From: Chloroflexota bacterium
GTDB taxonomy: Bacteria; Chloroflexota; Limnocylindria; QHBO01
Length of the DNA: 7,519 bases
Reading direction: 5' to 3'
Assembly (NCBI GenBank): GCA_013697395.1
Contig: JACCWY010000532.1
Coordinates: 1-7,519 of the forward strand
Below the pieces are notes generated by a model. The model had not been told where the DNA came from and ran no database searches. It saw nothing but the letters and a program-made list of their open reading frames with translations. Of this stretch, positions 1-4,539 are shown piece after piece (positions within the stretch are counted from its first letter, which is position 1; every line of letters begins with the position of its first letter). The position numbers and the translations under genes were made by a program.

Positions 1-64
1 GCTCGGTGAGTCGCTCATCCATCGGCCGCCCATCATCCTCGCTCTGGTCATCGCGGAGACGAAG

Positions 65-90
65 ATCGGCCCGGACGACGCCGGGCCGAT
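65..90 (-). terminator. Hairpin downstream of the SOS-controlled small gene
   Basis: A perfect 10-bp GC-rich inverted repeat, ATCGGCCCGG (65-74) and CCGGGCCGAT (81-90), has a 6-nt loop. It begins 19 nt after the stop codon of the minus-strand gene at 110-373. On the minus strand the stem is followed by CTTCGTCTC, which is only mildly T-rich, so it lacks a classical U-tract. The position and the perfect stem make a transcription terminator the best reading. Confidence 0.65.
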
Positions 91-109
91 TGTAGGCGGG
101 ACGAGTGGC

Positions 110-373
110 TCAGGCGGCAGGCTCGACCGCCTCCAGGAACCAGCGGCGGCGGCGGCCGTCGAAGACGACCGACGCACGGCCCCCGTCGTCGGTTCGCAGG
201 ACGAGGGTCACGCGCGGGCCGCGGCCGGCCGGGTAGGCCGCCCGCTCGTCGCGGACGGCGTCGAGCTCCACGACCCGATGGTGCCGGCCGTTCCAGCGAA
301 CCTCCGTCGGTCGATCCGCGTTCCGGTCCCAGCGGACATGTGCCTCGATGGGTGAGATCTGGACGAGTGCCAT
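110..373 (-). CDS. Small basic protein, SOS-controlled, function unknown (possibly DUF6504-like)
   Basis: An 87-residue protein, start ATG at 373-371, stop TGA at 112-110. The frame stays open up to a TTG at 469, but that TTG is part of the -35 box of the predicted promoter. ATG 373 has a Shine-Dalgarno GAGGAG (389-384) 10 nt upstream and is the better start. The sequence is rich in Arg and Val and looks all-beta: RWNGRHHRVVEL (about 26-37), RVTLVLR (54-60), a D-G-G-R turn, then RRRRWFLEAVE (75-85). There are no cysteines, signal peptide or membrane segment. The pattern of a strand, W-x-G-R, then a closing W-F-L resembles small DUF6504 proteins found beside Y-family polymerase genes, but this is a memory-based suggestion. 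It follows dinB on the same strand yet has its own LexA-controlled promoter, so a role in damage tolerance is inferred. No catalytic motif is seen. Confidence 0.72.
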   Translation of the reverse strand: MALVQISPIEAHVRWDRNADRPTEVRWNGRHHRVVELDAVRDERAAYPAGRGPRVTLVLRTDDGGRASVVFDGRRRRWFLEAVEPAA

Positions 374-413
374 CGGTCTAACGCTCCTCACGATGCAGTC
401 CTGCCCGGGCACT

Positions 414-427
414 CGAACAGGTGTTCT
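414..427 (-). promoter_or_regulatory. LexA operator (proximal) of the small gene
   Basis: Minus-strand AGAACACCTGTTCG contains the palindrome GAACA-N2-TGTTC and fits the Gram-positive LexA (Cheo box) core GAAC-N4-GTTC. It lies about 6-19 nt downstream of the predicted transcription start and 40 nt upstream of ATG 373, where bound LexA would block elongation. Its centre is 33 bp from that of the distal operator, close to three helical turns, so LexA dimers on the two sites would face the same side. Confidence 0.75.
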
Positions 428-439
428 ATTCAGGAGTGC

Positions 440-469
440 AGCATATCGAACACCCGTTCGATCTGTCAA
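440..469 (-). promoter_or_regulatory. Sigma70-type promoter of the small gene, spanning a LexA box
   Basis: On the minus strand there is a perfect -35 TTGACA (469-464), an 18-nt spacer (463-446) and a -10 TATGCT (445-440), giving a predicted start near 433. The spacer is filled by a LexA palindrome. The -35 begins 3 nt beyond the dinB stop codon, so the small gene can be transcribed independently of dinB. The lexA promoter in this window has the same layout. Confidence 0.75.
445..462 (-). promoter_or_regulatory. LexA operator (distal) within the promoter spacer
   Basis: A perfect 7-bp inverted repeat, ATCGAAC (445-451) and GTTCGAT (456-462), is separated by 4 nt and matches GAAC-N4-GTTC. It lies between the -35 and the -10, so LexA binding would exclude RNA polymerase. 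It is the most symmetrical of the three operators in the window. Confidence 0.82.
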
Positions 470-472
470 GGG

Positions 473-1681
473 TCATTCGTCGTCGGTCGGGAGCACGGCC
501 GGTCGCTCCCCGAAGTCGAAGCGTCGATGCGGCCGCTCGGTCAGCAGACGCGCTCGCATGATTGCGCGGTCGCCGAAGCGGTCGCGCACGGCGTCGATCG
601 AGCGGGTCAGCCGGTCGGAGCGCTCGGGTGCGCCGAACAGCGTCAGCTGCTGGGCATCGCTCAGCGAGATGGCGGTCAGGCCGACGAGCCGCACGGCCCG
701 GCCCGCGACGAGGGTGCGGCGCAGGAGCCCGAGCCCGGCCTGGTAGATCGGATCGGTCTCGCGAGTCTGGTGGGGCAGCGGCGCCTGGCGCGTGAGCGTC
801 TCGAACCCCTCGTAGCGCAGCTTGAGCTGGACGGCGCCGGCCGCCTGGTCGTGGTGGCGCAGCCGCCCGGCAACCGAGTCGGCAAGGTCGAGGAGGGTTG
901 CCTCGAGCTTGCGCGGGTCGACCACGTCGGTGTGGAACGTGTGCTCGTGCCCGACGCTCTTCGGCGCGTGGAACGCTTCGACCCGCGACGAGTCCGCGCC
1001 GCGCGCCCGCGACGCGAGGTCGGCGCCGTGCTTGCCGAATCGACGCTGGAGGGTGGATGGCTCGAGGGCCGCCAGCTGCCCGATCGTCGCCACGCCATAG
1101 TCGCCGAGCGCCTTCTGGGCCTGGGGGCCGACGCCCCACAGCCGCCGAATCGGCAGAGGCGCCAGGAATGCCGCCTCCCCGCCGGGCGGGACGACGACGA
1201 GCGCATCGGGCTTGCGCAGGTCCGATGCCACCTTCGCGCACAGCTTGTTGGTGGCGACGCCGACCGATACGACCAGCCCGACTTCGTCGAGCACGCGCTC
1301 CTTGATGCTTCGCCCGATCGTCGGCCCGTCGCCGAGCGCGGCCTCGCTGGCGGTGACGTCCAGGAAGGCTTCGTCCAGGCTGATCGGCTCGACCAGCGGG
1401 GTGTAGGACGCAAAGACGGCCATCACCTGCTGCGACAGCTCCCGGTACCGATCCGGCCGGCCGGGCAGGAAGACGCCGTGCGGGCATCGCCGGCCGGCGG
1501 TTCGGAGCGGCATGGCCGATTGGACGCCGTACTCCCGCGCCTCGTAGGAGGCGGCCATCACGACGCCGCGCTCGTTCGCGCCGCCGCCGACGATGACCGG
1601 CCGGCCGCGCAGCGACGGGTCGTCGAGGACCTCGACGCTGGCGTAGAAGGCGTCGAGATCGGCGTGGATGATCGTGCGCAC
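473..1681 (-). CDS. dinB: DNA polymerase IV (Y-family translesion polymerase)
   Basis: 402 residues, full length, GTG start at 1681-1679. It is an error-prone polymerase that copies past damaged bases. The N-terminus D-L-D-A-F-Y-A-S-V-E carries metal-binding Asp8 and the steric-gate aromatic Tyr13. Y-E-A-R-E-Y-G-V (46-53) is the fingers motif. S-L-D-E-A-F-L-D (101-108) gives catalytic Asp103 and Glu104. A helix-hairpin-helix thumb, L-W-G-V-G-P (181-186), follows. K-S-V-G-H-E-H-T-F (241-249) begins the little-finger domain. Q-L-T-L-F (345-349) is the beta-clamp binding motif, here about 50 residues before the C-terminus as in many Gram-positive DinB proteins. It lies 151 bp downstream of lexA on the same strand. 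I see no LexA box or good Shine-Dalgarno directly upstream, so cotranscription with lexA is plausible. All key residues are intact. Confidence 0.96.
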   Translation of the reverse strand: MRTIIHADLDAFYASVEVLDDPSLRGRPVIVGGGANERGVVMAASYEAREYGVQSAMPLRTAGRRCPHGVFLPGRPDRYRELSQQVMAVFASYTPLVEPISLDEAFLDVTASEAALGDGPTIGRSIKERVLDEVGLVVSVGVATNKLCAKVASDLRKPDALVVVPPGGEAAFLAPLPIRRLWGVGPQAQKALGDYGVATIGQLAALEPSTLQRRFGKHGADLASRARGADSSRVEAFHAPKSVGHEHTFHTDVVDPRKLEATLLDLADSVAGRLRHHDQAAGAVQLKLRYEGFETLTRQAPLPHQTRETDPIYQAGLGLLRRTLVAGRAVRLVGLTAISLSDAQQLTLFGAPERSDRLTRSIDAVRDRFGDRAIMRARLLTERPHRRFDFGERPAVLPTDDE

Positions 1682-1799
1682 GGGCTTGTCTCAGACCGAC
1701 GGCGAGCAGATGGCCAGCATGCGCTCGCCCTCTGCCTCAGCGCAGCGTGCCGTATCGGCTCGAGAACGCCCTGCTGAGCCAGGGTGGGCCGGGTTGAGC

Positions 1800-1821
1800 T
1801 GGCGCGCCGCGAGCGGCGCCA
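1800..1821 (-). terminator. GC hairpin just after lexA (weak terminator or attenuator)
   Basis: An imperfect stem lies 11 nt past the lexA stop: TGGC (1800-1803) and GCCG (1806-1809) pair with CGGC (1814-1817) and GCCA (1818-1821), with a 2-nt bulge and a 4-nt loop. No T-run follows on the minus strand. It could partly terminate lexA transcription or be a readthrough structure within a lexA-dinB unit. The rest of the 151-bp gap holds no convincing promoter. Confidence 0.3.
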
Positions 1822-1832
1822 TCGGGTCGCTG

Positions 1833-2486
1833 CTAGAGGCGGCGGATGACGCCGACGACCTTGCCCTGGATCTGGACGTCCGTGGCGTAGATCGGCTCCA
1901 TCTCCGCGTTCGCCGGCTGGAGTCGGATGCGGTCCTTCTCGCGGAAGTAGCGCTTCAGGGTCACGCCGTTGTCCTCCAGCAGCGCGACGACGATGTCGCC
2001 GTCACGCGCGGTCGCCTGGGGCTGGACGATGACGAAGTCACCATCGTCGATGAGCGCATCGATCATGCTCTTGCCCCGCACACGGAGGACATAGGAGTCC
2101 TCGCGTGCCTCCATCGAGCGAGGTACCTCGAGGGTCTCGGCCGCGTCGGCGTAGGCCTCGATCGGCTGGCCGGCGGCGATCTCGCCCATGACCGGCAGCG
2201 ACAGCGTCTCCCGCTCGACCGGCATCCGGAACGGGGTCACCTTGGACGGATCCGCGGCCAGCTGTTGCGGCCGCGTTGTCAGGCGCAGCGCGCGAGATGC
2301 GTGCGTTCCGCGCTCGAGCAGTCCGTCTCGCTCGAGGGCGATCAGGTGGTGATGCACTGCGCTCGTGGAGGCCAGGCCAACCGACTCCGCGATCTCGCGG
2401 ACCGAGGGCGGATAGCCGCGCTCCTCGACCGTGCGCGCAATGCAGTCGAGGATCCGCTGCCGTCGTTCCGCGTCATGCCTGGTCAA
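1833..2486 (-). CDS. lexA: LexA repressor, SOS regulator
   Basis: 217 residues, usual family length. It represses DNA-damage genes and cleaves itself when stimulated by RecA-ssDNA. The N-terminal winged helix-turn-helix is at about 8-60 (S-V-R-E-I-A-E-S-V-G-L at 28-38, then T-S-A-V-H-H-H-L). The C-terminal S24 peptidase fold has the Ala105-Gly106 cleavage bond within E-I-A-A-G-Q-P, nucleophile Ser140 in R-G-K-S-M-I-D, and general-base Lys178 in V-T-L-K-R-Y. The start is TTG at 2486-2484, supported by Shine-Dalgarno GGAGG (2499-2495) 8 nt upstream and by homology beginning at about residue 6. The nearby ATG at 2476 is out of frame. The gene has a LexA box in its own promoter, so it is autoregulated. 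dinB follows on the same strand, and a DUF1232 gene is divergent upstream. Confidence 0.97.
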   Translation of the reverse strand: MTRHDAERRQRILDCIARTVEERGYPPSVREIAESVGLASTSAVHHHLIALERDGLLERGTHASRALRLTTRPQQLAADPSKVTPFRMPVERETLSLPVMGEIAAGQPIEAYADAAETLEVPRSMEAREDSYVLRVRGKSMIDALIDDGDFVIVQPQATARDGDIVVALLEDNGVTLKRYFREKDRIRLQPANAEMEPIYATDVQIQGKVVGVIRRL

Positions 2487-2533
2487 GAGAGCTCCCTCCG
2501 CAGCGAGTGGTGCGCTGCCGGCTGTGTCGGGGC

Positions 2534-2563
2534 ACCGTAGCAGAACGCATGTTCTAATGTCAA
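2534..2563 (-). promoter_or_regulatory. lexA promoter
   Basis: On the minus strand there is a perfect -35 TTGACA (2563-2558), an 18-nt spacer (2557-2540) and a -10 TACGGT (2539-2534; matches the outer T, A and T of TATAAT). The predicted start is near 2527, about 40 nt before the TTG start codon. The LexA operator lies inside the spacer, exactly as in the promoter at 440-469. Confidence 0.7.
2542..2555. promoter_or_regulatory. LexA operator in the lexA promoter
   Basis: Plus-strand AGAACGCATGTTCT has perfect 5-bp arms AGAAC and GTTCT around 4 nt and matches GAAC-N4-GTTC. It sits between the lexA -35 and -10, predicting autorepression. Being in the divergent gap, it is also 69 bp upstream of the DUF1232 start and could touch that gene's promoter. 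Confidence 0.87.
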
Positions 2564-2623
2564 ACCGATGTGGCCCGCACCTCTGCTATCATGCCGACCC
2601 CAGCTGAGCCCACCGGAGTTCGC

Positions 2624-3112
2624 GTGAACCTGTCGTCCTCTTCGCGCTATCTGCGCATGGCGCGCCTCATCGTCAAGCTCCCTACCTACGCGCGCATGGT
2701 GTGGGGAATCCTGCGCGATCCGCGCACGCCGATTGGCCTGAAGGGAATGCTTGCCGCGGCGCTCGCCTACGTCGTGATGCCGGTCGACCTCATCCCCGAC
2801 GTGATCCCGATCCTCGGCCAGGCAGATGACCTCACCGTGCTCCTCCTCGTGCTCGACCTCTTCATCCAGAACGCGCCCGCGGAGGTCCGAGCCGAGCACA
2901 TGTCCCGAGCCAGCAACGGCACCGCCGATCTCGACCGCGACCTGGCCCGGCTGCGCGGGCTCATGGGCAACCGGTTCGATCGCATTCGCGACGATCTGCC
3001 CGAGCTGCTGGAGAAATACGGCCGCATGCGCGACCCCGATGAACTGAAACGCGCCCTGGCGTCCTGGCGACGCCGGCGGACGCGCCCGATGGACTCGAAG
3101 GAGCTCGAATGA
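2624..3112 (+). CDS. YkvA/DUF1232 family membrane protein
   Basis: 162 residues from GTG 2624, chosen because GGAG (2614-2617) lies 6 nt upstream. The frame is also open from GTG 2570 or ATG 2591, and ATG 2657 is a shorter option. The DUF1232 core is clear: Y-V-V-M-P-V-D-L-I-P-D at about 49-59, then P-I-L-G-Q-A-D-D-L-T-V-L at about 62-73, with hydrophobic stretches at about 41-64 and 70-82 that suggest a membrane hairpin. The C-terminal half (about 85-162) is charged and helical and ends in an Arg-rich stretch, probably cytoplasmic. The biochemical function of the family is not established. Its stop codon overlaps the rplI start (ATGA), so the two genes are translationally coupled. It is divergent from lexA. 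A possible -10 TATCAT is at 2587-2592 without a clear -35. Confidence 0.86.
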   Translation: MNLSSSSRYLRMARLIVKLPTYARMVWGILRDPRTPIGLKGMLAAALAYVVMPVDLIPDVIPILGQADDLTVLLLVLDLFIQNAPAEVRAEHMSRASNGTADLDRDLARLRGLMGNRFDRIRDDLPELLEKYGRMRDPDELKRALASWRRRRTRPMDSKELE

Positions 3113-3555
3113 AGGTCATCCTCAAGCGTGACGTGAAGGGGCTCGGTCGCGAGGGCGACCTCAAGGAGGTCAAGGGCGGCTACGCGCGCAACTACCTGCT
3201 CACCACCGGCGCGGCCGTCGTCGCCGACAAGGGGGCCGTCGCGAACTGGGAACGCCACCGTGACCAGCGCGAGGAGCGCGATCGGTCCGCGCGCTCCGAT
3301 GCAGAGGCCACCGCCGAGAAGCTCCGCACCCTCAGGCTCGAGGTCCCGGTCAAGGCCGGCGAGCGCGGGCGGCTGTTCGGCGCCGTCACCGGCCACCAGA
3401 TCAGCGACCTGATCCAGCGCGAGGGGATCGAGCTGGACCGCCATGCGCTGCACCTGCGCGAGCCGATCAAGGCGCTCGGCGACTACAAGATCGACGTCCG
3501 GATCATGCCGGGCGTGGAGACCACCGTCAGCGTCAGCGTCGTCGCGGAAACCTGA
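3109..3555 (+). CDS. rplI: Large ribosomal subunit protein bL9
   Basis: 148 residues, the standard bL9 length. It binds 23S rRNA with its N-terminal domain; a long helix joins this to a second globular domain on the ribosome surface. The signature is intact: G-L-G-R-E-G-D-L-K-E-V-K-G-G-Y-A-R-N-Y-L-L at about 11-31. The connecting helix is about 41-75, rich in Glu and Arg, and the C-terminal domain about 76-148 (G-R-L-F-G-A-V-T at 87-94). The start ATG overlaps the TGA of the DUF1232 gene; Shine-Dalgarno AAGGAG (3098-3103) is 5 nt upstream, within that gene. rplI usually follows rpsF-ssb-rpsR; those genes are not upstream here. dnaB lies further downstream, as in the common rplI-dnaB order. 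Confidence 0.97.
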   Translation: MKVILKRDVKGLGREGDLKEVKGGYARNYLLTTGAAVVADKGAVANWERHRDQREERDRSARSDAEATAEKLRTLRLEVPVKAGERGRLFGAVTGHQISDLIQREGIELDRHALHLREPIKALGDYKIDVRIMPGVETTVSVSVVAET

Positions 3556-3633
3556 GCCGGGCGCCGCTCCGTGCCGGCGTCGCCGTCGAGTCCTGAGACA
3601 CACGCTCCGCTCCGTGCTGGCCGAGCGTCGCGC

Positions 3634-3663
3634 GCCAATCCAGTTGGCCCTGTGACGGACGGG
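3634..3663 (+). repeat. 30-bp palindromic repeat element, copy 1
   Basis: The element is GCCAA-TCCAG-TTGGCC-CTGT-GACGGACGGG. It has a small palindromic head (GCCAA-N5-TTGGC) and a conserved tail GACSGACG at a fixed 4-nt distance. The stretch TTGGCCCTGTGAC is identical to that in copy 3. It pairs tail to tail with copy 2. Confidence 0.8.
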
Positions 3664-3669
3664 ACTCCG

Positions 3670-3699
3670 CCCGTCGGTCGTTCGGCCAATGGGGTTGGC
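3670..3699 (-). repeat. 30-bp palindromic repeat element, copy 2
   Basis: Read on the minus strand from 3699: GCCAA-CCCCA-TTGGCC-GAAC-GACCGACGGG. Head and tail are conserved; the 4-nt spacer differs from copies 1 and 3. Its head directly abuts the palindrome at 3701-3712. Confidence 0.78.
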
Positions 3700-3752
3700 G
3701 CCATGATCATGGAAGGGGGCTACCCGACCCGATCTGGCGCCGACCTAGCCGG

Positions 3753-3782
3753 TTCGTCGGTCACAGGGCCAATTCGGTTGGC
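3753..3782 (-). repeat. 30-bp palindromic repeat element, copy 3
   Basis: Read on the minus strand from 3782: GCCAA-CCGAA-TTGGCC-CTGT-GACCGACGAA. It is in the same orientation as copy 2, 53 bp beyond it, and shares the spacer CTGT with copy 1. It has no partner of its own in the gap, so it is either a solitary element or could pair with copy 1. Confidence 0.8.
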
Positions 3783-3902
3783 ATTCGGGGCCGCGACCGG
3801 GCGACACCATCGCCGTCGCGTCCGCGCTGACGCCCGGATCGTGGCGGGGCGCGAACTCGCCCGTCGAGCGGCGCCGCCACCGCCATGTGGCACCATCCGT
3901 CC

Positions 3903-4304
3903 GTGACGGACGCGCGAGCCGCCGCCCGCGAGTGGGCGGCCACGTGGCAACGCTGCTGGGAGGCGCTCGACGCGACTCCGATCGTGGCGCTCTACGCCGA
4001 TGGGGCGACCTTCTCGAGCCATCCGTTCCGCGACACCTACCGCGGACGAGCGGGCGTCAGTGAGTACGTCGAAGCGGCGTTCGCCGACGAGTCCGAGGTC
4101 CGCGCGTGGTTCGGCGAGCCGATCGTCGACGGCGACCGCGCCGCCGTCAGCTGGTGGGCCGCCCTGCGAGAGGCAGGCGAGGAGGTGACGCTGGCCGGGA
4201 CGTCGGTCCTGCGCTTCGACGCCGATGGGCTTGTCGCCGACCAATGGGACGCCTGGAACATGGTCGCGGGCCACCGCGAGCCGCCCGGCGGTTGGGGCGG
4301 CTGA
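3903..4304 (+). CDS. SnoaL/NTF2-like domain protein
   Basis: 133 residues from GTG 3903; an in-frame ATG at 3885 would add six residues. I prefer GTG because the family usually opens directly with a helix such as A-R-E-W-A-A-T-W. The sequence fits an NTF2-like cone fold: N-terminal helix W-A-A-T-W-Q-R-C-W-E-A-L-D, then I-V-A-L-Y-A-D-G-A-T-F (a typical helix-to-strand step), H-P-F-R-D-T-Y-R-G-R-A-G-V-S-E-Y, then strands ending in S-V-L-R-F-D-A-D-G-L-V-A-D-Q-W-D-A-W-N. Members are small cytosolic enzymes or binding proteins with varied ligands; the substrate cannot be told. No Shine-Dalgarno is seen, so translation may be leaderless. It lies between rplI and dnaB and is followed by a hairpin. 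Confidence 0.84.
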   Translation: MTDARAAAREWAATWQRCWEALDATPIVALYADGATFSSHPFRDTYRGRAGVSEYVEAAFADESEVRAWFGEPIVDGDRAAVSWWAALREAGEEVTLAGTSVLRFDADGLVADQWDAWNMVAGHREPPGGWGG

Positions 4305-4310
4305 GCCGGG

Positions 4311-4331
4311 CGCGACACGCGAGCTGTCGCG
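4311..4331 (+). terminator. Hairpin after the NTF2-like gene
   Basis: A perfect 7-bp inverted repeat, CGCGACA (4311-4317) and TGTCGCG (4325-4331), has a 7-nt loop and lies 6 nt after the stop codon. No T-run follows. It is a probable terminator that would separate the NTF2-like gene from dnaB. Confidence 0.5.
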
Positions 4332-4372
4332 TACGCCGCCGGTAATGAGGCAGTAAGTCCTCGGCGAGTACC

Positions 4373-4425
4373 TTCCACATGGCGTCCACAGTGGCCGGGC
4401 CGGATACCCACACCGGTGGGGATAA
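4373..4425 (+). promoter_or_regulatory. Phased CCACA motifs, possible DnaA-type boxes, upstream of dnaB
   Basis: Three same-strand motifs, TTCCACA (4373-4379), GTCCACA (4384-4390) and ACCCACA (4406-4412), are 11 and 22 bp apart, on one helical face. An opposite-strand site (plus TGGGGATAA, 4417-4425) reads TTATCCCCA, one mismatch from the DnaA box TTATCCACA. The others have two or three mismatches to TTATCCACA or the actinobacterial TTGTCCACA. The motif cluster is plain; DnaA binding is inference. Confidence 0.35.
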
Positions 4426-4502
4426 ACCCATTGAGGCGGCTGAGACGATACCTGTGCGCCCGGCTCGACAGGTTCCGCAGACGGCGGTCCGGCCGGGCGT
4501 TA

Positions 4503-4525
4503 CCCATGCGCCGCTTGCGTATGGG
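4503..4525 (+). promoter_or_regulatory. Hairpin in the dnaB leader, next to the ribosome-binding site
   Basis: CCCATGCGC (4503-4511) pairs with GCGTATGGG (4517-4525), a 9-bp stem with one G-U pair and a 5-nt loop. It ends 3 nt before the Shine-Dalgarno GGAAGGG (4528-4534) and 14 nt before ATG 4540. It could act on dnaB translation or terminate upstream transcription. Further upstream, CGCCCGGC (4457-4464) can pair with GCCGGGCG (4492-4499), and ACCTGT (4450-4455) with ACAGGT (4468-4473); these two pairings compete or form a pseudoknot. Confidence 0.5.
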
Positions 4526-4539
4526 GCGGAAGGGCGACG

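Larger units (their letters stand above)
3634..3699. repeat. REPIN-like 66-bp imperfect hairpin (copies 1 and 2)
   Basis: Copies 1 and 2 are inverted relative to each other with a 6-nt loop, ACTCCG (3664-3669). Paired blocks from the loop outward are GACGGG with CCCGTC, four further bases with one mismatch, TTGGCC with GGCCAA, and GCCAA with TTGGC. The 4-nt spacers and most of the central 5 nt do not pair. Paired inverted palindromic units with a conserved flank are the architecture of REP doublets (REPINs). No transposase is present in the window, so mobility is inference. Confidence 0.72.
3556..3902. other. 347-bp gene-free gap carrying a repeat cluster
   Basis: Open frames here are short, low-complexity and lack ribosome-binding sites; I judge none coding. 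The first 75 bp contain only a weak GC hairpin after the rplI stop (GCCGG 3556-3560 with CCGGC 3574-3578). Positions 3634-3782 hold three copies of a palindromic element, annotated separately. A perfect 12-bp palindrome, CCATGATCATGG, is at 3701-3712. Positions 3783-3902 show no clear promoter; the next gene has no Shine-Dalgarno and may be leaderless. Confidence 0.75.

Noticed and set aside
1..51. Possible 5' end of another minus-strand gene (ATG at 51, 36, 33, 22 or 18)
   Set aside because: Only 6 to 17 codons fall in the window, two frames compete, and no convincing Shine-Dalgarno favours one. It may be real but cannot be supported here.
1694..1723. Tiny minus-strand leader frame M-L-A-I-C-S-P-S-V before dinB
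   Set aside because: Nine codons with only a purine-rich stretch upstream. It has no attenuator-like codon run and probably arises by chance.
527..1777. Long open plus-strand frame antisense to dinB
   Set aside because: GC-rich shadow of the dinB codon pattern. The product has no recognisable domain, while the opposite strand encodes an intact polymerase IV.
3571..3906. 111-codon plus-strand frame across the repeat cluster
   Set aside because: No ribosome-binding site, low-complexity Pro/Arg/Ala sequence, and it runs through inverted repeats that explain its recurring V-T-D peptides.
3552..4313. Identical 13-mer CTGAGCCGGGCGC spanning both the rplI stop (3552-3564) and the NTF2-like gene stop (4301-4313)
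   Set aside because: GC-only word that also occurs in part on the other strand at 4456-4466. At this base composition chance recurrence is likely, and it is not part of the 30-bp repeat family.
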